Below are positions 46,786 through 58,642 of a DNA stretch of 64,000 nucleotides, one piece after another; position 1 is the stretch's first letter, and the number at the start of each line of letters is the position of its first letter. Made by a program: the position numbers and the translations under genes. The stretch comes from Hibiscus mutabilis. Its lineage: Eukaryota > Streptophyta > Magnoliopsida > Malvales > Malvaceae. Under the pieces are notes generated by a model. It worked only from the letters and a program-made list of their open reading frames with translations, made no database searches and had not been told where the DNA came from. The stretch spans positions 43,141,392 through 43,205,391 of the forward strand of contig CM033732.1 in assembly GCA_019671005.1 (NCBI GenBank), read 5' to 3'.

Positions 46786-48128
46786 TGAAAAGCGTCGTAT
46801 TTGTCAAATAAATATTCCTTAATCTCAGAATAAATAAATAATGTAGTAGTAGAGAATAAGGGTCGATCCACAAGGACTAAGGAGCTTCTAATGTTGGGTG
46901 GTTTTGATTCTAACCTTAAGCGAGTAAATAAAGAAAAATATGGGTTTTATAGCAAGAGTCTAATTTAAGTAAAACTAAGAAATAAAGTTTAAATCTAAGA
47001 ATTAAAGTAAATTCAAGAAAATATTCAGTTTAAGTAACAGCCTCAAGCTTCGCTTTAACTCGTTTCTAATCGATCCTCGAATAAGATTTTTACTCCGAAT
47101 ACTTGCCGGTTACAGTCTACAAGGCCCAACCCTTGTAACTTGTTTTTCTCTCCGGTAAACCGATAATCCAAAATCAATTTTTGAATTTTAGTTTTCTGGT
47201 TAGACTAACCACGACTATCGCCGTTAGAATAAAACAGTTTTTAAATATGGAAAAACCTGACTTGGACTATGTTGTCTCAATGAGAATCGAATCTAATCTC
47301 AATTTCCCTTAGCGAATCCGTCGCTAAGTGTGTTCATATGAAGTCGAATATGCTACAAGCCGCTCCTTCCTCCCAATTATAAATCGAAACAACATTCAAA
47401 CCAACGAGCTCTTTTTGAAATAAAGGTGTTAAGATTTTTAAAGGAAAAGCCGATTTCAAATCCTAGTTTGCAGAAAATTGAGAAATATATTCGAAGTTAT
47501 AAAGCGTTTTTCGATTATTACGATCGTAATTGAGTTGTTACTAAGCCCTTGACTTGTTGAAAAATTAGCCGAGCATGATTATGGTAAAAATCATACTCGA
47601 CATTTTAAAAGGAAATAAATAAAAGCTTGAAAATAAAAACGTAAAGGAAAAAAGAGAATTTTATAAAATGTAGAAAGCTAGAACAAACTAAGAATGGAAG
47701 ATGAGAGATGATGTTCTAGCTTACCCCAATAGGGTATTTATAGTATTCTAAAACCCTAAAAATAACTCTAAAAGATAAAAGATAAATCCTAAAAATATTT
47801 AAATTAAATACAAAAGATAATCCCAAATTTAAATTTTAAATCCGTTTGATAAGCTATCAAAATGCAGCTGATAAGCTATCGCCACTACTGACATCATCTT
47901 CTAGTAGTGCCGACGTGACATCCAGTCAGATTTTTCATGCCCAAATTCATGTCCACTAGCCCAGCCTTGACTCCAGATAAAATTTGCAGAATTTTGCCTA
48001 TTTTCAGTGTGTTTTCCAGAATTAAAGGTCTGCACGAAAAACACATAATAAAGCCCAGATCAGTATCATATTCGTATCTTTAGAGGCATAATTAAAGATG
48101 AAAAAATGATCATTTAAACTACTCATCA
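46786..48128 (-). repeat. 5' LTR of the Athila-like element
   Basis: 1343 bp direct copy of 40798-42137; plus-strand borders TGAAAAGCGTCG and CTACTCATCA, followed by the AGCAT duplication. Confidence 0.93.
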
Positions 48129-49436
48129 AGCATGCAGAGTTTTTATTAGAATTTGTTAAATATGTGAAAATTATTTAACTTTTGCTATGGATACTGAGCA
48201 TCAAGGGTAAGCTGAGAGAGTATTCCTATTGTTTGTGAGATTTAAATAGGTTGCCTAAGAGGACCTGTCAAGCTTAATGCTTAATCGAAAAGCTAAGTTT
48301 AGGATTAGATTTAATCCAATATTGGACCTATGTTGATTACACTCTATAGAACGACTCTTACTAAATTGAGAAAGCTAAAGATCTAGTTGCAAGAGTCATT
48401 AGATTGAGGTTTTATATGACTCGGTATATCACGTTAGGAAGCTCCAGTGATGTTACTCGAAAGAGCAGTAATATTCCTCTAAGATTAAATTACGATTATA
48501 TTATTACCAGTAGAAGAAGATTTGATAGTAGCACTAGTATTAGTGCAGTATGAATCTAGTAAGGATTTTACCTTATTCAATAATATGTCCCATAATAGGT
48601 TGGGATGTGTATTGATGTAATAAGGCTAATGTAGTAGTTGATGTATTTAGCCAAAAGTCATTCTTTGGCTTATAAGCATTAAATGCCCAATTACCTTTGG
48701 AAGAAAATAGTATATGAATTATATAGCTTCAGCTTAAATCTATTTTGACAAATTGGATCAAAGATTTACAGATGAAAGATAAGATATGTCTGGAAAGAAT
48801 TCTGTAAGGTGAAAAGTGAAAATTAAAGATTTTGGTGTTAAGTCTAAATGATGTTCATATTATCAAGGGGTAATTTATATCCGCGATGATAATGAGTTAC
48901 AAAGAAAACTAAAAGGTGATTGAATCTGAATTATTTCAAGACGCAGAGAATAAAGTAAGAATGATTCGAAGCAATCTAGAATTGCTTTAGAATGATGGAT
49001 ATTATCTACTGATCTTTAAAGAAAAGATATTTAATATGAAGTTAAGGATAAAGTATTCCGTAAAAGTTACACCTTGGAAGGAGGTGTTATGGTTTGGACA
49101 AAAAGGGAAGCTGGGTCCGAGAATTATTGGACCATATAAGATTGTGAAAAGATTTGGTTCGATGGCTTATTAGCTAGCCTTGCCTCCGAAAATGGACAAG
49201 ATTCATAATATATTTCATGTATCAATGCTCAAGAAGTATCGATCAGATCCTTTACATATCATTACCCAGGAAGGAATAAAGATTCAACCGGATTTGATTT
49301 ATGAGGAAGAATCGATAAATATATCGGCACATGGAGTCAAAGAACTAAGAAATAAGAATCGGTAAATAGTTTCCTCACCTTTTTGAATCAGGTACGTATT
49401 AAAAATTTGAGGAATAATTTTCTTAAGGGGGAGAAT
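48129..49436 (+). mobile_element. Inner gypsy element, end of pol
   Basis: Resumes after the nested element. Readable pieces: an RNase H-integrase linker (about 48640-48710; VFSQKSFFGL, ALNAQLPLEENS, compare ADALSRK...LNAQL) and the integrase C-terminal region (49030-49365; KVTPWKEV, KGKLGPRIIGPYKIVKRFG, LALPPKMDKIHNIFHVSML, KYRSDPLHI). A polypurine tract AAGGGGGAGAAT (49425-49436) precedes the LTR. Protease, reverse transcriptase and the integrase core are largely missing or unreadable. The motifs fit the Tekay/Del branch of Ty3/gypsy. Confidence 0.85.
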
Positions 49437-52400
49437 TGTAATATCCCAATTTTTGGCTAGTGACCAAAATGTAAATTTTAAAAGTTTTATGGCTAAAGTA
49501 TAAACTTTGAAAAAGTTCAGGGACCAAAGTGTAATTTTCAAAAGTTGTGTATTTTAACCCCGTAAATGAATAGCTCACCTTCAAGAATGATTTTTTCGTG
49601 TTAGTCGGATTTTTCGTACGGAGTTTGTATTAATGGATATAAAGCGATAAAATTTAGAAAAATATTCGGATAATCGGATCGAATCGAATATTTAGGATAT
49701 TTTGAATGATGATAAGACAAGGTTAATTATGTAATTTTACATGTCTAAGATATTTTCTTTGTGTTGGAAGAATATGAACCCTTGGATTTAAGTTGATTTT
49801 CCATGTTAAATATGAGCCATTGGATGAAAAATGGCAAGATCGTAATTTTGGAAAATCACAAGGGAAAAGTTGGCAAACTATTAACTCAAGATTAAATCTA
49901 GGCCATTGGATGAAGGATGATGACATGTGGTACATTATGGATTCATTGGATTTGAGGGCAAAATGGTTATTTCACTATTTGGAGGATTTTTTTTATAATT
50001 ATCAGAATAATAGACTGAGTTAGGAAAATTCAGTCTAAGTCCTTAAGAAATGAAGTTTTTATGAGATAATAGTATTTATTTTTTGAATATGTAAATATAG
50101 AATTTTCGAAATAAATCCAATAGCTTGGTAAAAGTAAAATCATAGTAGAAGTATTTAGTGAATATTAGGAAATCAGATTGAATTAAAATTTCAGAGACTG
50201 TTCCATAAGCCATGGAAAATCATAAAATGATATTTATGGAATAGTGGTCGGTTGAGAAGGAACTAATTTAGTTAGATTATAATGGAATGGCAATTTTGGA
50301 ACAAACTAGTAAACAAAGACTAGTTGGAGGGCAAATTGGTCATTTGGCAAGGATGACAATTTTGAAATATTTTTGAAGTGTTGATGACGTTTTTGGAAGA
50401 TGAAATATGGATGAATTTAATCTTGGCCCTTGATTTTGGATGAGATTAAATTAGCCATTGGATTTAAAGGCTAAATTGGTAATTTCACTATTTAAATAAA
50501 TTTAAAAATTCATTTAATAGTTACAAGTGTAAAATAATAGTAAAAGATGAACAAATATTCATCTTTTTTCAGCCATGTACCATGGGAGCTAGAGGAAAGA
50601 AGAAAAAAATTTCCAAGCTCGATTTAAACCTCAAATCTCGGTTTTTAGGTAATCTTTCGAACTACAAAGTTGTTCTACTCTTCGAGCTCTATCCTTTGAT
50701 GTAAATAATTTATAGAATACTTTCTTGGTTGATGAGATTTGATATGAGGAAAAAATTAGGGTTTATGAACAAATTGAGGCTTTTATGATTTTATGAATCC
50801 ATAGTTGATTTTAAGTTAGAATCATGCTTGTATGATGTTAGAATCATGTTATTGAGTTGAGATTTAAACCCTACATATTTCGGTTTGTATAGAGAAGATT
50901 AGGGTTTATGGATTCAAGTCTAACTTAGGGTTTGTGATGTTGGATTAATAATCTAGTAAACTTGATTTGCTGTTTGAAAGCAAAACCCTAAGTTAAATAT
51001 ATAAGGACCATTTCAGCAAGCTTCAAAATTAAGGGACCATATCTGATTTTTATGAATTTGATGTTTATTTATATTATTAATGATGTTAGAGACATGAAAA
51101 TGAAGTTAGAATGCTAAACCGACGATTAATCACATTAGTGACCATTTTGACAAATTGTCAAACTTGAATGGTCTATTCGACAAAGAGGATATATAGGAGT
51201 AAATATGATTTTTAGTTAAAATGATGGAATTAAGGTAGTAATGTTGATTGGAGGACTAATTTGCATAGTTAAGAAGCTTGAATCCTTATATTTGAAATTT
51301 GGTGACCATCTCGACAAATCAAGAAAAATTAGAGAAGTAAAGGTTTGAGCCTATTTTGATGAAGGATGTAAAGAGAACATATGAATACAAGCTTTATTCT
51401 AGTCATTTGAAGTAAAGTGATGAGACTAAATTGACAAGTAGAGAAATAAAGAGAAATTGGTGTAAATTAGAAGTTATTTATGGAAAGTTATGTTAGAATT
51501 TGAATTATGGCAGTAAGTTTAAAAATTTGCCATAAATTCTACAAAAATGGTTAGATGATGAATTGTATACTGTTGTAAAGATTTTTTAGTCTAGTTTCGT
51601 TTCCAACAAACGGAGACTGATTTTGAGTTCCGAGTTAAAAGATATGAAATTTTAATCGAATGAAGGTCAAAAAATTATAGAGCAGTTTTCTGCCTAGACA
51701 ATTTGTTACGTGAATTTAGTTATTTTTCATAATTTTTGTATATTTTATTAATTTATGTGGCTTATACCGTTAGAATCGTTATCGAATCTAGTTTCTCCAG
51801 TATAAAGGAAATTAAGATCCAGTATGTATTCTGCCTTGTATAAGTAAATCTTTGAAGGTAGCGCAAGCTGTCAGAAAATAGAATTTGAAACATTTTGTAT
51901 TTAAATGCTAGTTAGCAAGTTCTGAAGAATTATTGGAAGTTCAAATTGGTCACTAGGGAGCATAATGAGTTTTTGAATAGTACAAGGAAGAAAGGAAAAA
52001 TATTTAGAAATTTTATATTTGAATAATTATATTAGTCAGCATGTTTAAGTTAATGTTAGATTTGAATCTAACAAATATTTTATTTTATTCATGTGATTAA
52101 TGAAGTCAAGTCCGAATCAAAGAAGGTTCGAGGTTCTATGAAGGAAAAGATCGAACTAAGATTTAATGAGGCATTGTGTTAAGTGGCCAAGGTGAGTGCA
52201 ATGCATACATAACATGATACATGGATGTTTTATACATTATTAGGAAGACTTGCGATGAGTCTACTTTGTTTATATATTGGCATGATATTTATGTCATTGA
52301 TCATATAATTGACATATTTTTAAATGTCAAAAGTTGAATATTAATGCATGGATCACTAGTTATATATGAATGTTATTTCGGGTATGAATTGCCCAATGTT

Positions 52401-53735
52401 AAATTATAATGATATACATTGCCATGGATGGAATAAATATGGAAAATAAAGCCCAAGTATGATATAGAGATTCAAAGGTATAGTTGGCTAGCCATAGAGT
52501 CATAAACAACTGTATAAATATTCTAAGCACTACGTTGCAATATTCATATATACTCAAGGAAGGTTGGGTATATGTATACTCAAGGAATGTTGGGTATACG
52601 GAAGTACTTCGGTACATATTAAAGCACTTCGGTGCAAAATTCATATATACTCAAGGAAGGTTGGGTATATGTATATTCAAGGAAGGTTGTGTATACGGGG
52701 ATGACTTGTGTACTTAGATTCTCTTATTTCAATACTTTGGGCTAAATAAATTAAAAAAACAAGATGGTAAGCTTGAGAGCTTGTTGATACAAATGGCAAT
52801 GGTATTGGTAAGAATTAAACTTACTACTTTGATATATGTTAGTACATGTGATGTTACTTATGTTAACATGCATGAAAATGGCAAGTAAGTTAAGCTTGAA
52901 AGCTTAACATTAATGGTAAGTATTGATATGGTGTTAAAGGAATTGAACAAGCATAATCATTAGCTTGTATCATGGTATATATATATATATATATATATTC
53001 ATGCATTGATGCATATATGGCATATTATGGCAAATGAACAAGTATGAAAGTGTTATGACATTAGCATGTAGTAAATCATTACTAATGCAATGTGAAAGTT
53101 GATGCTTTGACATATATATCATGTTATATAAATATAGCCATGAAGTCGAATAAAGTTTAAATTATTGTTTTTAACTTCCTTTATTACCTCATTAAGTTCG
53201 TATTTAGCGAGTGTTTGATTGTGCACACGTAGGTAAATCAAGATGAGAGTGAAAAGATCATTGCATCAATATTGGAAGGCTCAACAGGTAATCACAGTAA
53301 TGACATCTTAGTTGAGGTTTGATTATTATAGTGGCATGTATACTTGCTAAACCTATTTGAGTTGTGATTAACCTTTAAAGTTCATTATGGTTTCATGATA
53401 ATTGATGTTTCTGGAAAGATTCAAAGTTAAGAGCAATATCAGGTGATGAGTTGCATGCTAAGATATTTGAGAGCATGTATGTTTTATGATAGTCAACTAT
53501 TCCTTATAAGCATACATAACATTTGAAGACATTTGAAAATTGAATTAGGATGAATTAGAAATATAAAAATGCAAAAATGTGGATTTTGGGACAAGGTGTA
53601 CCAGAACTCAAGATTTGGGTTCAAAATTATCAAAACTTGAATTTTGATTCAAATATTATTAATATTTAAGGATAGTAAAGTTGTGACATTCTTGATTCGT
53701 ATTCGTCGTATGGATACGAAAAGGGGTGTTAAACA
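49437..53735 (+). repeat. 3' LTR of inner gypsy element, about 4.3 kb
   Basis: TGTAATATCCC follows the polypurine tract. The distal 0.8 kb (52905-53730) matches the truncated 5' LTR, and the end reads GGGTGTTAAACA versus GGGTGTTACA in the other copy. It contains short repeats (CTCAAGGAAGGTTGGGTATA at 52554 and 52649 with variants) and a (TA)n run near 52976-53000. Reading frames within it (49723-50023, 52399-52717) are not genes. Confidence 0.82.
52553..52700 (+). repeat. Short interspersed repeats in the 4.3-kb LTR
   Basis: (C/T)TCAAGGAA(G/T)GTTG(G/T)GTATA occurs four times (about 52554, 52579, 52649, 52676) with CACTTCGGT(A/G)C-type spacers between. Confidence 0.8.
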
Positions 53736-54312
53736 GTATACGTTCCTGATGCTATGTGACTCGAGCCTCGTTCTAGTGTTGTTGTTGTATGGTATGGTCG
53801 GGCCTTGTGTGCCTCTTTGATGATTTTTGATGATGGCGACTAATGTAGCGCCATGTATCATTTTATTTGCCATACCATTTTATCTATCTGCATGCTAATG
53901 CTTATGGTTTGCATGAAGTATGATAGAGTAGAGGTGTATCCACTGAGCATTATGAGCCCAACGTTCAGAATTATTGTTTTCGTTTGTAGGTGTTTAGGTT
54001 GCTGCATTGCATCAAAGGAGCTCCATCTGAGTAAGACTTCAGCTCATTGATGTGATCAATAGTACAATACTTAGACTTGTAGGGCAATGTATTCATAGGA
54101 CTTTTGATTTTATGTATCTGATTTTTTATTTATTAATCATGTCGAATATTTTTAGTTAACTTGATTTTAAATTGGAGCTCACATGTAAATGTTTAAACTA
54201 TTTTGTGTTTGGATTTGTGAAATGACAGTGATTTGGGCTAAATGTACTTGGAAAATTTTATGTATGCGTTTGGGCTTGAGGCCCAAATGTGACTCGGGTT
54301 TAGGGCGTTACA
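53736..54312 (+). mobile_element. Gypsy LTR (outer copy), right part
   Basis: 577 bp after the inner LTR end, closing with GGGCGTTACA at 54312 and followed by the duplication TAACA (54313-54317). Paired with 38374-38837. Confidence 0.7.
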
Positions 54313-55697
54313 TAACAAGTTATTCAAAGTTATGGTTCTAGATTGAGAACTAAGAGAAGCTTTACGAATAGTAGTAATTGGAGCAATCATACCATTTGCC
54401 ACTGAAACTCTACCTGATCCAACATATGGAGTAGGGTTAAATACCATACCTGCATCGGGAGTCAAGTGAGTGGTAGCACCAGAGTCTGGATACCAAGCCG
54501 TATCCCCGTATCCATAAACAGCAAGATGTCTGAACCAGAGACCATTCCTAATTCTTGTTAAGAGCGGAATCATGATTTTGAACATCCACTTGATCTTTCA
54601 ACAATATATCGGAAAGAAAATAATGATTCGCCGTCGTCGAAACATTTGAACTTCCAATTCCTTCAAATGACTGATTAAATCGCAAGTAACATCTGCTAAC
54701 CAAGTGCCTAATCTTTCCACATAACTGGCACTTAACCCTAGATCGACCACCACATCCTCCTCTTCCTCGAAAAGAACCGCCTCGATTAGCTTGATAGACA
54801 AGAAAGTTTGACTAAGGATAAAATCCTTGTTGAAAACCCTGTTCTTGAAGTCCCTTTTCAACAAACCCTTGATCTTGAAACGATCTTGGGGACGAGGAAG
54901 GAATGTTTTGCAATGCTACAGAATAGCCATAGTTGGGGAAAATACCCTGACCATTCTGACAAAAAAAACTGACCCATTGAACTAGAATGTGGGCTTTGCC
55001 TGACCCCATTATGAATCGGGCCTTGCACCATATTGACAGAGTGACCCAAGAACTCCTGTTGCTGAGCTTCAGTGTCAAGAACATTGCAGACACCACACCA
55101 TCTAATTTGTAGGGTTGCTGACTTGAGGTTATGACGGACACCACCGGCTCATACTTCGGCGACAGACCAGAAACAATCGTAAAAAATAAAAATATGCATA
55201 GTCTTGGTCAATAGATTACCACATGCAGCAAGATTGTCACAAATGGCCTAAACTTGGGCTAAATATTCCCTCATACTCTGATCACGTTTCCTTAAGCTCT
55301 TCAATGAGAAATGAAGATGCGTTATTTTGGTGGTAGAGGAAACGGAAAAGAGATGATGAACTTTTTCCCAGATGTCAAGTGTCGTTTTACAGTTTACGAA
55401 AGAGGGCAGAAATCAGAATAGAAGAGCTAATGGAAGAAAGCAACCAAAAACATAAAGCACTGTCTCGTTGCTTATATTTAACAAACTCACCATTGATGAC
55501 CTTGTTTCCTCCATACTTCGGTGGCACAACCAGTGTACCATCAACGTTTTCGGCTAGTGTCAGACTTTCAATGACAAACACAACATGTTGCTTCTAAAAA
55601 AGATAGTTGGAATCGTCAAGCCTAATAGAGATGGTCTTGTTTGTGAAAGGTTTGGATGCAGCGGTTAAGTCGGCCATTGTTATCACCTCTGATACCA
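54313..55697 (-). mobile_element. Copia element in the LINE, gag and protease side
   Basis: Minus strand: gag of the UBN2 type from just inside the LTR (55675 down; MADLTAASKPF, SIRLDDSNYLF, LVVPPKYGG, KYKQRDSALCFWLLSSISSS, then AQ.QAICDN and PKYEPVVSVITSSQ-like pieces), a knuckle region (about 54760-54680; CQLCGK-like remnants) and protease (about 54520-54330; WYPDSGATTHLTPD, catalytic DSGA). The protease-linker reading NNLL at 54313 resumes at 38367 as TIKK..LFVLKFTKDN, so the two halves are one element split by the gypsy insertion. Several frameshifts are present. Primer-binding site TGGTATCAGAGG at 55697-55686. Confidence 0.9.
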
Positions 55698-55961
55698 TGA
55701 AAGATTAATAAGTAATCTTTACAGAAATGGAATAGTAACCTCAAAAACTAGCTTATCTTATTATGAACCATCTCAAGGGTATATATACAAGAGGATTATA
55801 ACCCTGATTGAATATAACAGAATGTATAGCTGTAACTTCTTAAGATAACAAAATTGTAACTAATCTTGAATGGATAACAGAACTTGATCTTCTGAGATAA
55901 AGTCCTTCTACGAACTTCTCTGATGATGACATTCTATAATGACAAACCATAGCATCTAACA
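55698..55961 (-). repeat. 5' LTR of the split Copia element, 264 bp
   Basis: Minus strand TGTTAGATGCTATGG ... TTAATCTTTCA, abutting the primer-binding site on one side and LINE coding on the other. The 3' LTR is missing, so LTR divergence cannot be used for dating. Confidence 0.88.
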
Positions 55962-56842
55962 GTTTTGTTGGCTTGCGGTGCACGATCGGCTTCTTACAAA
56001 TGATGAACGTGGCATGAGACATTTGACAACGAACGTGGTATGTCATTTGCCGCAGAGGTACGGATGACATAGATCATGTTTTACGTTCTTGCTATACAGC
56101 TGAATAACCTGACGAAACTATCGGAATTTAATAATTTGAGTATGCGAGACTGGTTCAACATCAACTTTTCAAGCCCGACCAGATTTGCTGCACAAGGGGA
56201 TGGGTGGGCATCTAGATTTGCTATAATCTGTTGGTTGTTATGGACGCTATGAAATAAAAGATTATTCGAAGAATTATATGTGGAACGGGAGTCTCTTTTG
56301 GTTGAATGCTTTCGAATTAAAAAGGATCTGATGTCCTCTGGTATACATAATGTCACGAGTGTAGGTCTGTGCAGGTCTGTGTAAATTTGATGGTGAAAGT
56401 TTGAGAGTTTGGTTCAAGCCACAAAATGGGTGGGTAAAAGCCAACTCGGACGGGACTGTTCGTGGGAGCGATGAAGCTGTATCTTGTGGTGGGGTTATTT
56501 TATTCGGGATGAACATGGACAGTGAAAGGTGAGTTTTTCTCGTAGCTTGGGTCGTTGTTCAGTTCTCATGGACGAACTTTGGCGGTTCATGATGTCTTAA
56601 ATCATGCTTGGCCGAGCGTGGTAATGTGATTGCGGATTCGTTTCTAACAATGTTTCAGTTTGGGTGGGAGATACGTCCGAAGTTGATTCGTAAAAATCAA
56701 AATAAAGTTGTCGATGTCCTTGCCGCTGCAAGCCGAGGAGGATCTATCAGTGAAACTATATTTGAAGATCCATCTAGTTTCGATACGAACTTACTGCAAG
56801 AGGAAACTTAGCTTTCTTCTATATCTCTTTCTAAACAAAAAT
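55962..56842 (+). mobile_element. Outer LINE, zf-RVT and RNase H part with 3' end
   Basis: Coding resumes in the zf-RVT domain (LLACGARxxT, then VLAIQL, with Cys/His positions partly lost), then a Trp-rich linker (WASRFAIICWLLWTL), and RNase H (56410-56740; W.KPQNGWVKANSDG as first strand, ADSFLTMFQFGW, RKNQNKVVDVLAA). The stop at 56810 is followed by a short 3' UTR with A-rich end, then the 17-bp duplication at 56843. Confidence 0.9.
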
Positions 56843-56859
56843 AATAGTGTTCTCTCCAA
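56843..56859 (+). repeat. Right target-site duplication of the outer LINE (17 bp)
   Basis: AATAGTGTTCTCTCCAA, exact match to 35131-35147. Confidence 0.92.
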
Positions 56860-57069
56860 TACCCGAACTTAAATTCTTTCCTTGAAAGTATGATAGACTT
56901 GTTGGTATTTGAATCAGTATTGTACTAATTGGATTGGAAGTCGAAAACACTTATTTTTTCCATTCTTGGTTTGATTTGGTTCAATCGGTTAAATTTTGAT
57001 TCATTATTAAATATTTAATATTAAAAACTAGAAGCTTGAATTCGACTATTGTTGGATATTTTTTTAAAT

Positions 57070-57850
57070 GAGTAAAGTACACCAGATGTTAATTATATGT
57101 TTGCTAAAAAATATTTTTATATAAAAGTAATAATTTAGTCACCGAATTAAAATTTTGTGACAAACATATCACTTTTCTTTTAAAAGAAACAATTTAGTCA
57201 CTTGATTAAAAATTTGTGACAAATATGATACCTTGTCATTAAAATTAAAAAAATGATCTAGTATAATAATAATTTTAGTCCTCAAAACTTATACATTCTA
57301 TTAATTTGATCCTAATTCAAAAATAATTCAATAAATTTAACTATTTATATTTAAATTTTTTGACGATACACCCTTCTAAGTACCCTTCAATCACTTGTCG
57401 CACCCGTGCTACTGTCCATCAGCTCAATAACCGATATATGTCATAGTTTAATAGATACAACCATTTCACTAATAAATAACTAACAAACTAATGGAACATA
57501 CCTATTATGACCTTAACGTCATTTGTTAGTAGAGAAACTCACTTCACTAATGGAAGTTTTAAACATGGGGTTAAATTCATTTAATTATTTTGAATTAGGA
57601 CTAAATTAATAGAATATATAGGTTTTAGAGAGTATAATTGCTATTATACCAACTTGTTTGTATAAATTTTAACAGAGTGACATATTTGTAACGAAATTTT
57701 AATTGGATGTCATGTTTGTTAATTTTTTTAATTGAGTGACTAAAATTATTACTTCTAATTTAATTAAATAACTAAATTGTTACTTTTAAAAGAAAATTGA
57801 TTTGTTTATTACTAAACTTATAATTAAGTGATATGTGATGAATTTTACTC
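57070..57850. mobile_element. MULE-type non-autonomous element 1 with about 300-bp inverted termini
   Basis: The left end GAGTAAAGTACACCAGATG and the right end (reverse complement GAGTAAAATTCATCACATA) start long inverted repeats sharing TTTTCTTTTAAAAG(T/A)AACAATTTAGT-type blocks and ATTCTATTAATTTG/TATCCTAATTC-type blocks up to roughly 57370 and 57560. Flanks TTTTTAAAT (57061-57069) and TTTTTAAAA (57851-57859) look like a 9-bp target duplication with one change. No transposase. Confidence 0.82.
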
Positions 57851-57860
57851 TTTTTAAAAT

Positions 57861-58642
57861 GGCTTAATAGTCAAAAAAGTTCCTAGACTATACTTTTTCC
57901 CACATGGGTGCCTAAAGTATTTTTTGGCCCAAGTAGGTGCCTAACGTTTTCACCGTTATCATTTTAGGTGTCTGACTGTTAACGGCTATTTAAAAAATTC
58001 CTTTAACCAATTAAAACATGACACGTGGCTTTGATTTTAATTTTTTTATTTTCTTATTTCTTTTAACCTAATTTTTTTATAAACTCCCTAAAATTTCCAA
58101 AATTCACAAAATAACCCCCAAATCCCTAGATTCGCAAATTCGACCATTGTCATTTTCTTTCATCACGTTGCAAACGATGGGATGAATCCTCTTCCTCTCA
58201 CTGCAAGACTCGTCGTCTGATCGACCACCGTTTGTCACCCATCATTTTTCCTCTCTCGTCTTTTGACTATGTTAGGCATGCCGACCGTCGACTTTAGGCG
58301 ATGAAAAAATGGAGAAAATGATCGTGAGGGGTCCGATGACGAAAGTGATGGGCAATTCGTCGACGATTAGCGGCGACAACGATTGGAATCAAGATTTGGA
58401 CTATTTTGGGATTTTTTGAAAAATTTAGGATATTTTTTAAATTTCTATTTTTTTAAAAGAATAAAATATTGCATGTCATGTGTCATGTTTTTATTGACTA
58501 ACCAAAATTTTTAAACGGCCGATAATGATAAGATACTTAAAATAATAATAGTGAAAATGTTACATACCTACTTGGGCAGAAAAATACTTTAAACACATAT
58601 CTGGAAAAAAAAATAATTTGAGCATTTTTTTTCTATTAAGCC
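57861..58642. mobile_element. MULE-type non-autonomous element 2, possible gene-fragment carrier
   Basis: Inverted termini of about 170 bp (left GGCTTAATAGTCAAAAAAG; right, reverse complement, GGCTTAATAGAAAAAAAAT; both with CCCAAGTAGGT and TAACG/TAACATTTTCAC blocks). A perfect 9-bp duplication TTTTAAAAT lies at 57852-57860 and 58643-58651. The middle (about 58130-58400) is clearly richer in GC than the termini, with no intact ORF; it may be a captured host fragment as in Pack-MULEs, but no source can be named. Confidence 0.85.

Larger units (their letters stand above)
40798..48128 (-). mobile_element. Athila-like gypsy element with gag and protease only, structurally complete
   Basis: 7331 bp with near-identical LTRs (40798-42137, 46786-48128) and a perfect 5-bp target duplication AGCAT (40793-40797 and 48129-48133). 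On the minus strand: primer-binding site TGGCGCCGTTGTCGGGGA (46782-46765), gag, CCHC-type knuckle, aspartic protease, then about 2.2 kb with no domain and a polypurine tract AGTGAGGGGGAATT next to the left LTR. Reverse transcriptase, RNase H and integrase are absent. GGGTTGCCTCCCATTTAGCG (44184-44203) is a landmark I know from Athila-derived elements. It is the innermost and, by its LTR similarity, the youngest insertion of the nest. It would depend on another element's enzymes to move. Confidence 0.93.

Noticed and set aside
52399..52717. ORFs of 77-81 codons on both strands
   Set aside because: Translated short repeats of the 4.3-kb gypsy LTR.
53649..54050. ORFs around the end of the inner LTR as a gene
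   Set aside because: They cross the LTR border at 53735 and show no domain.
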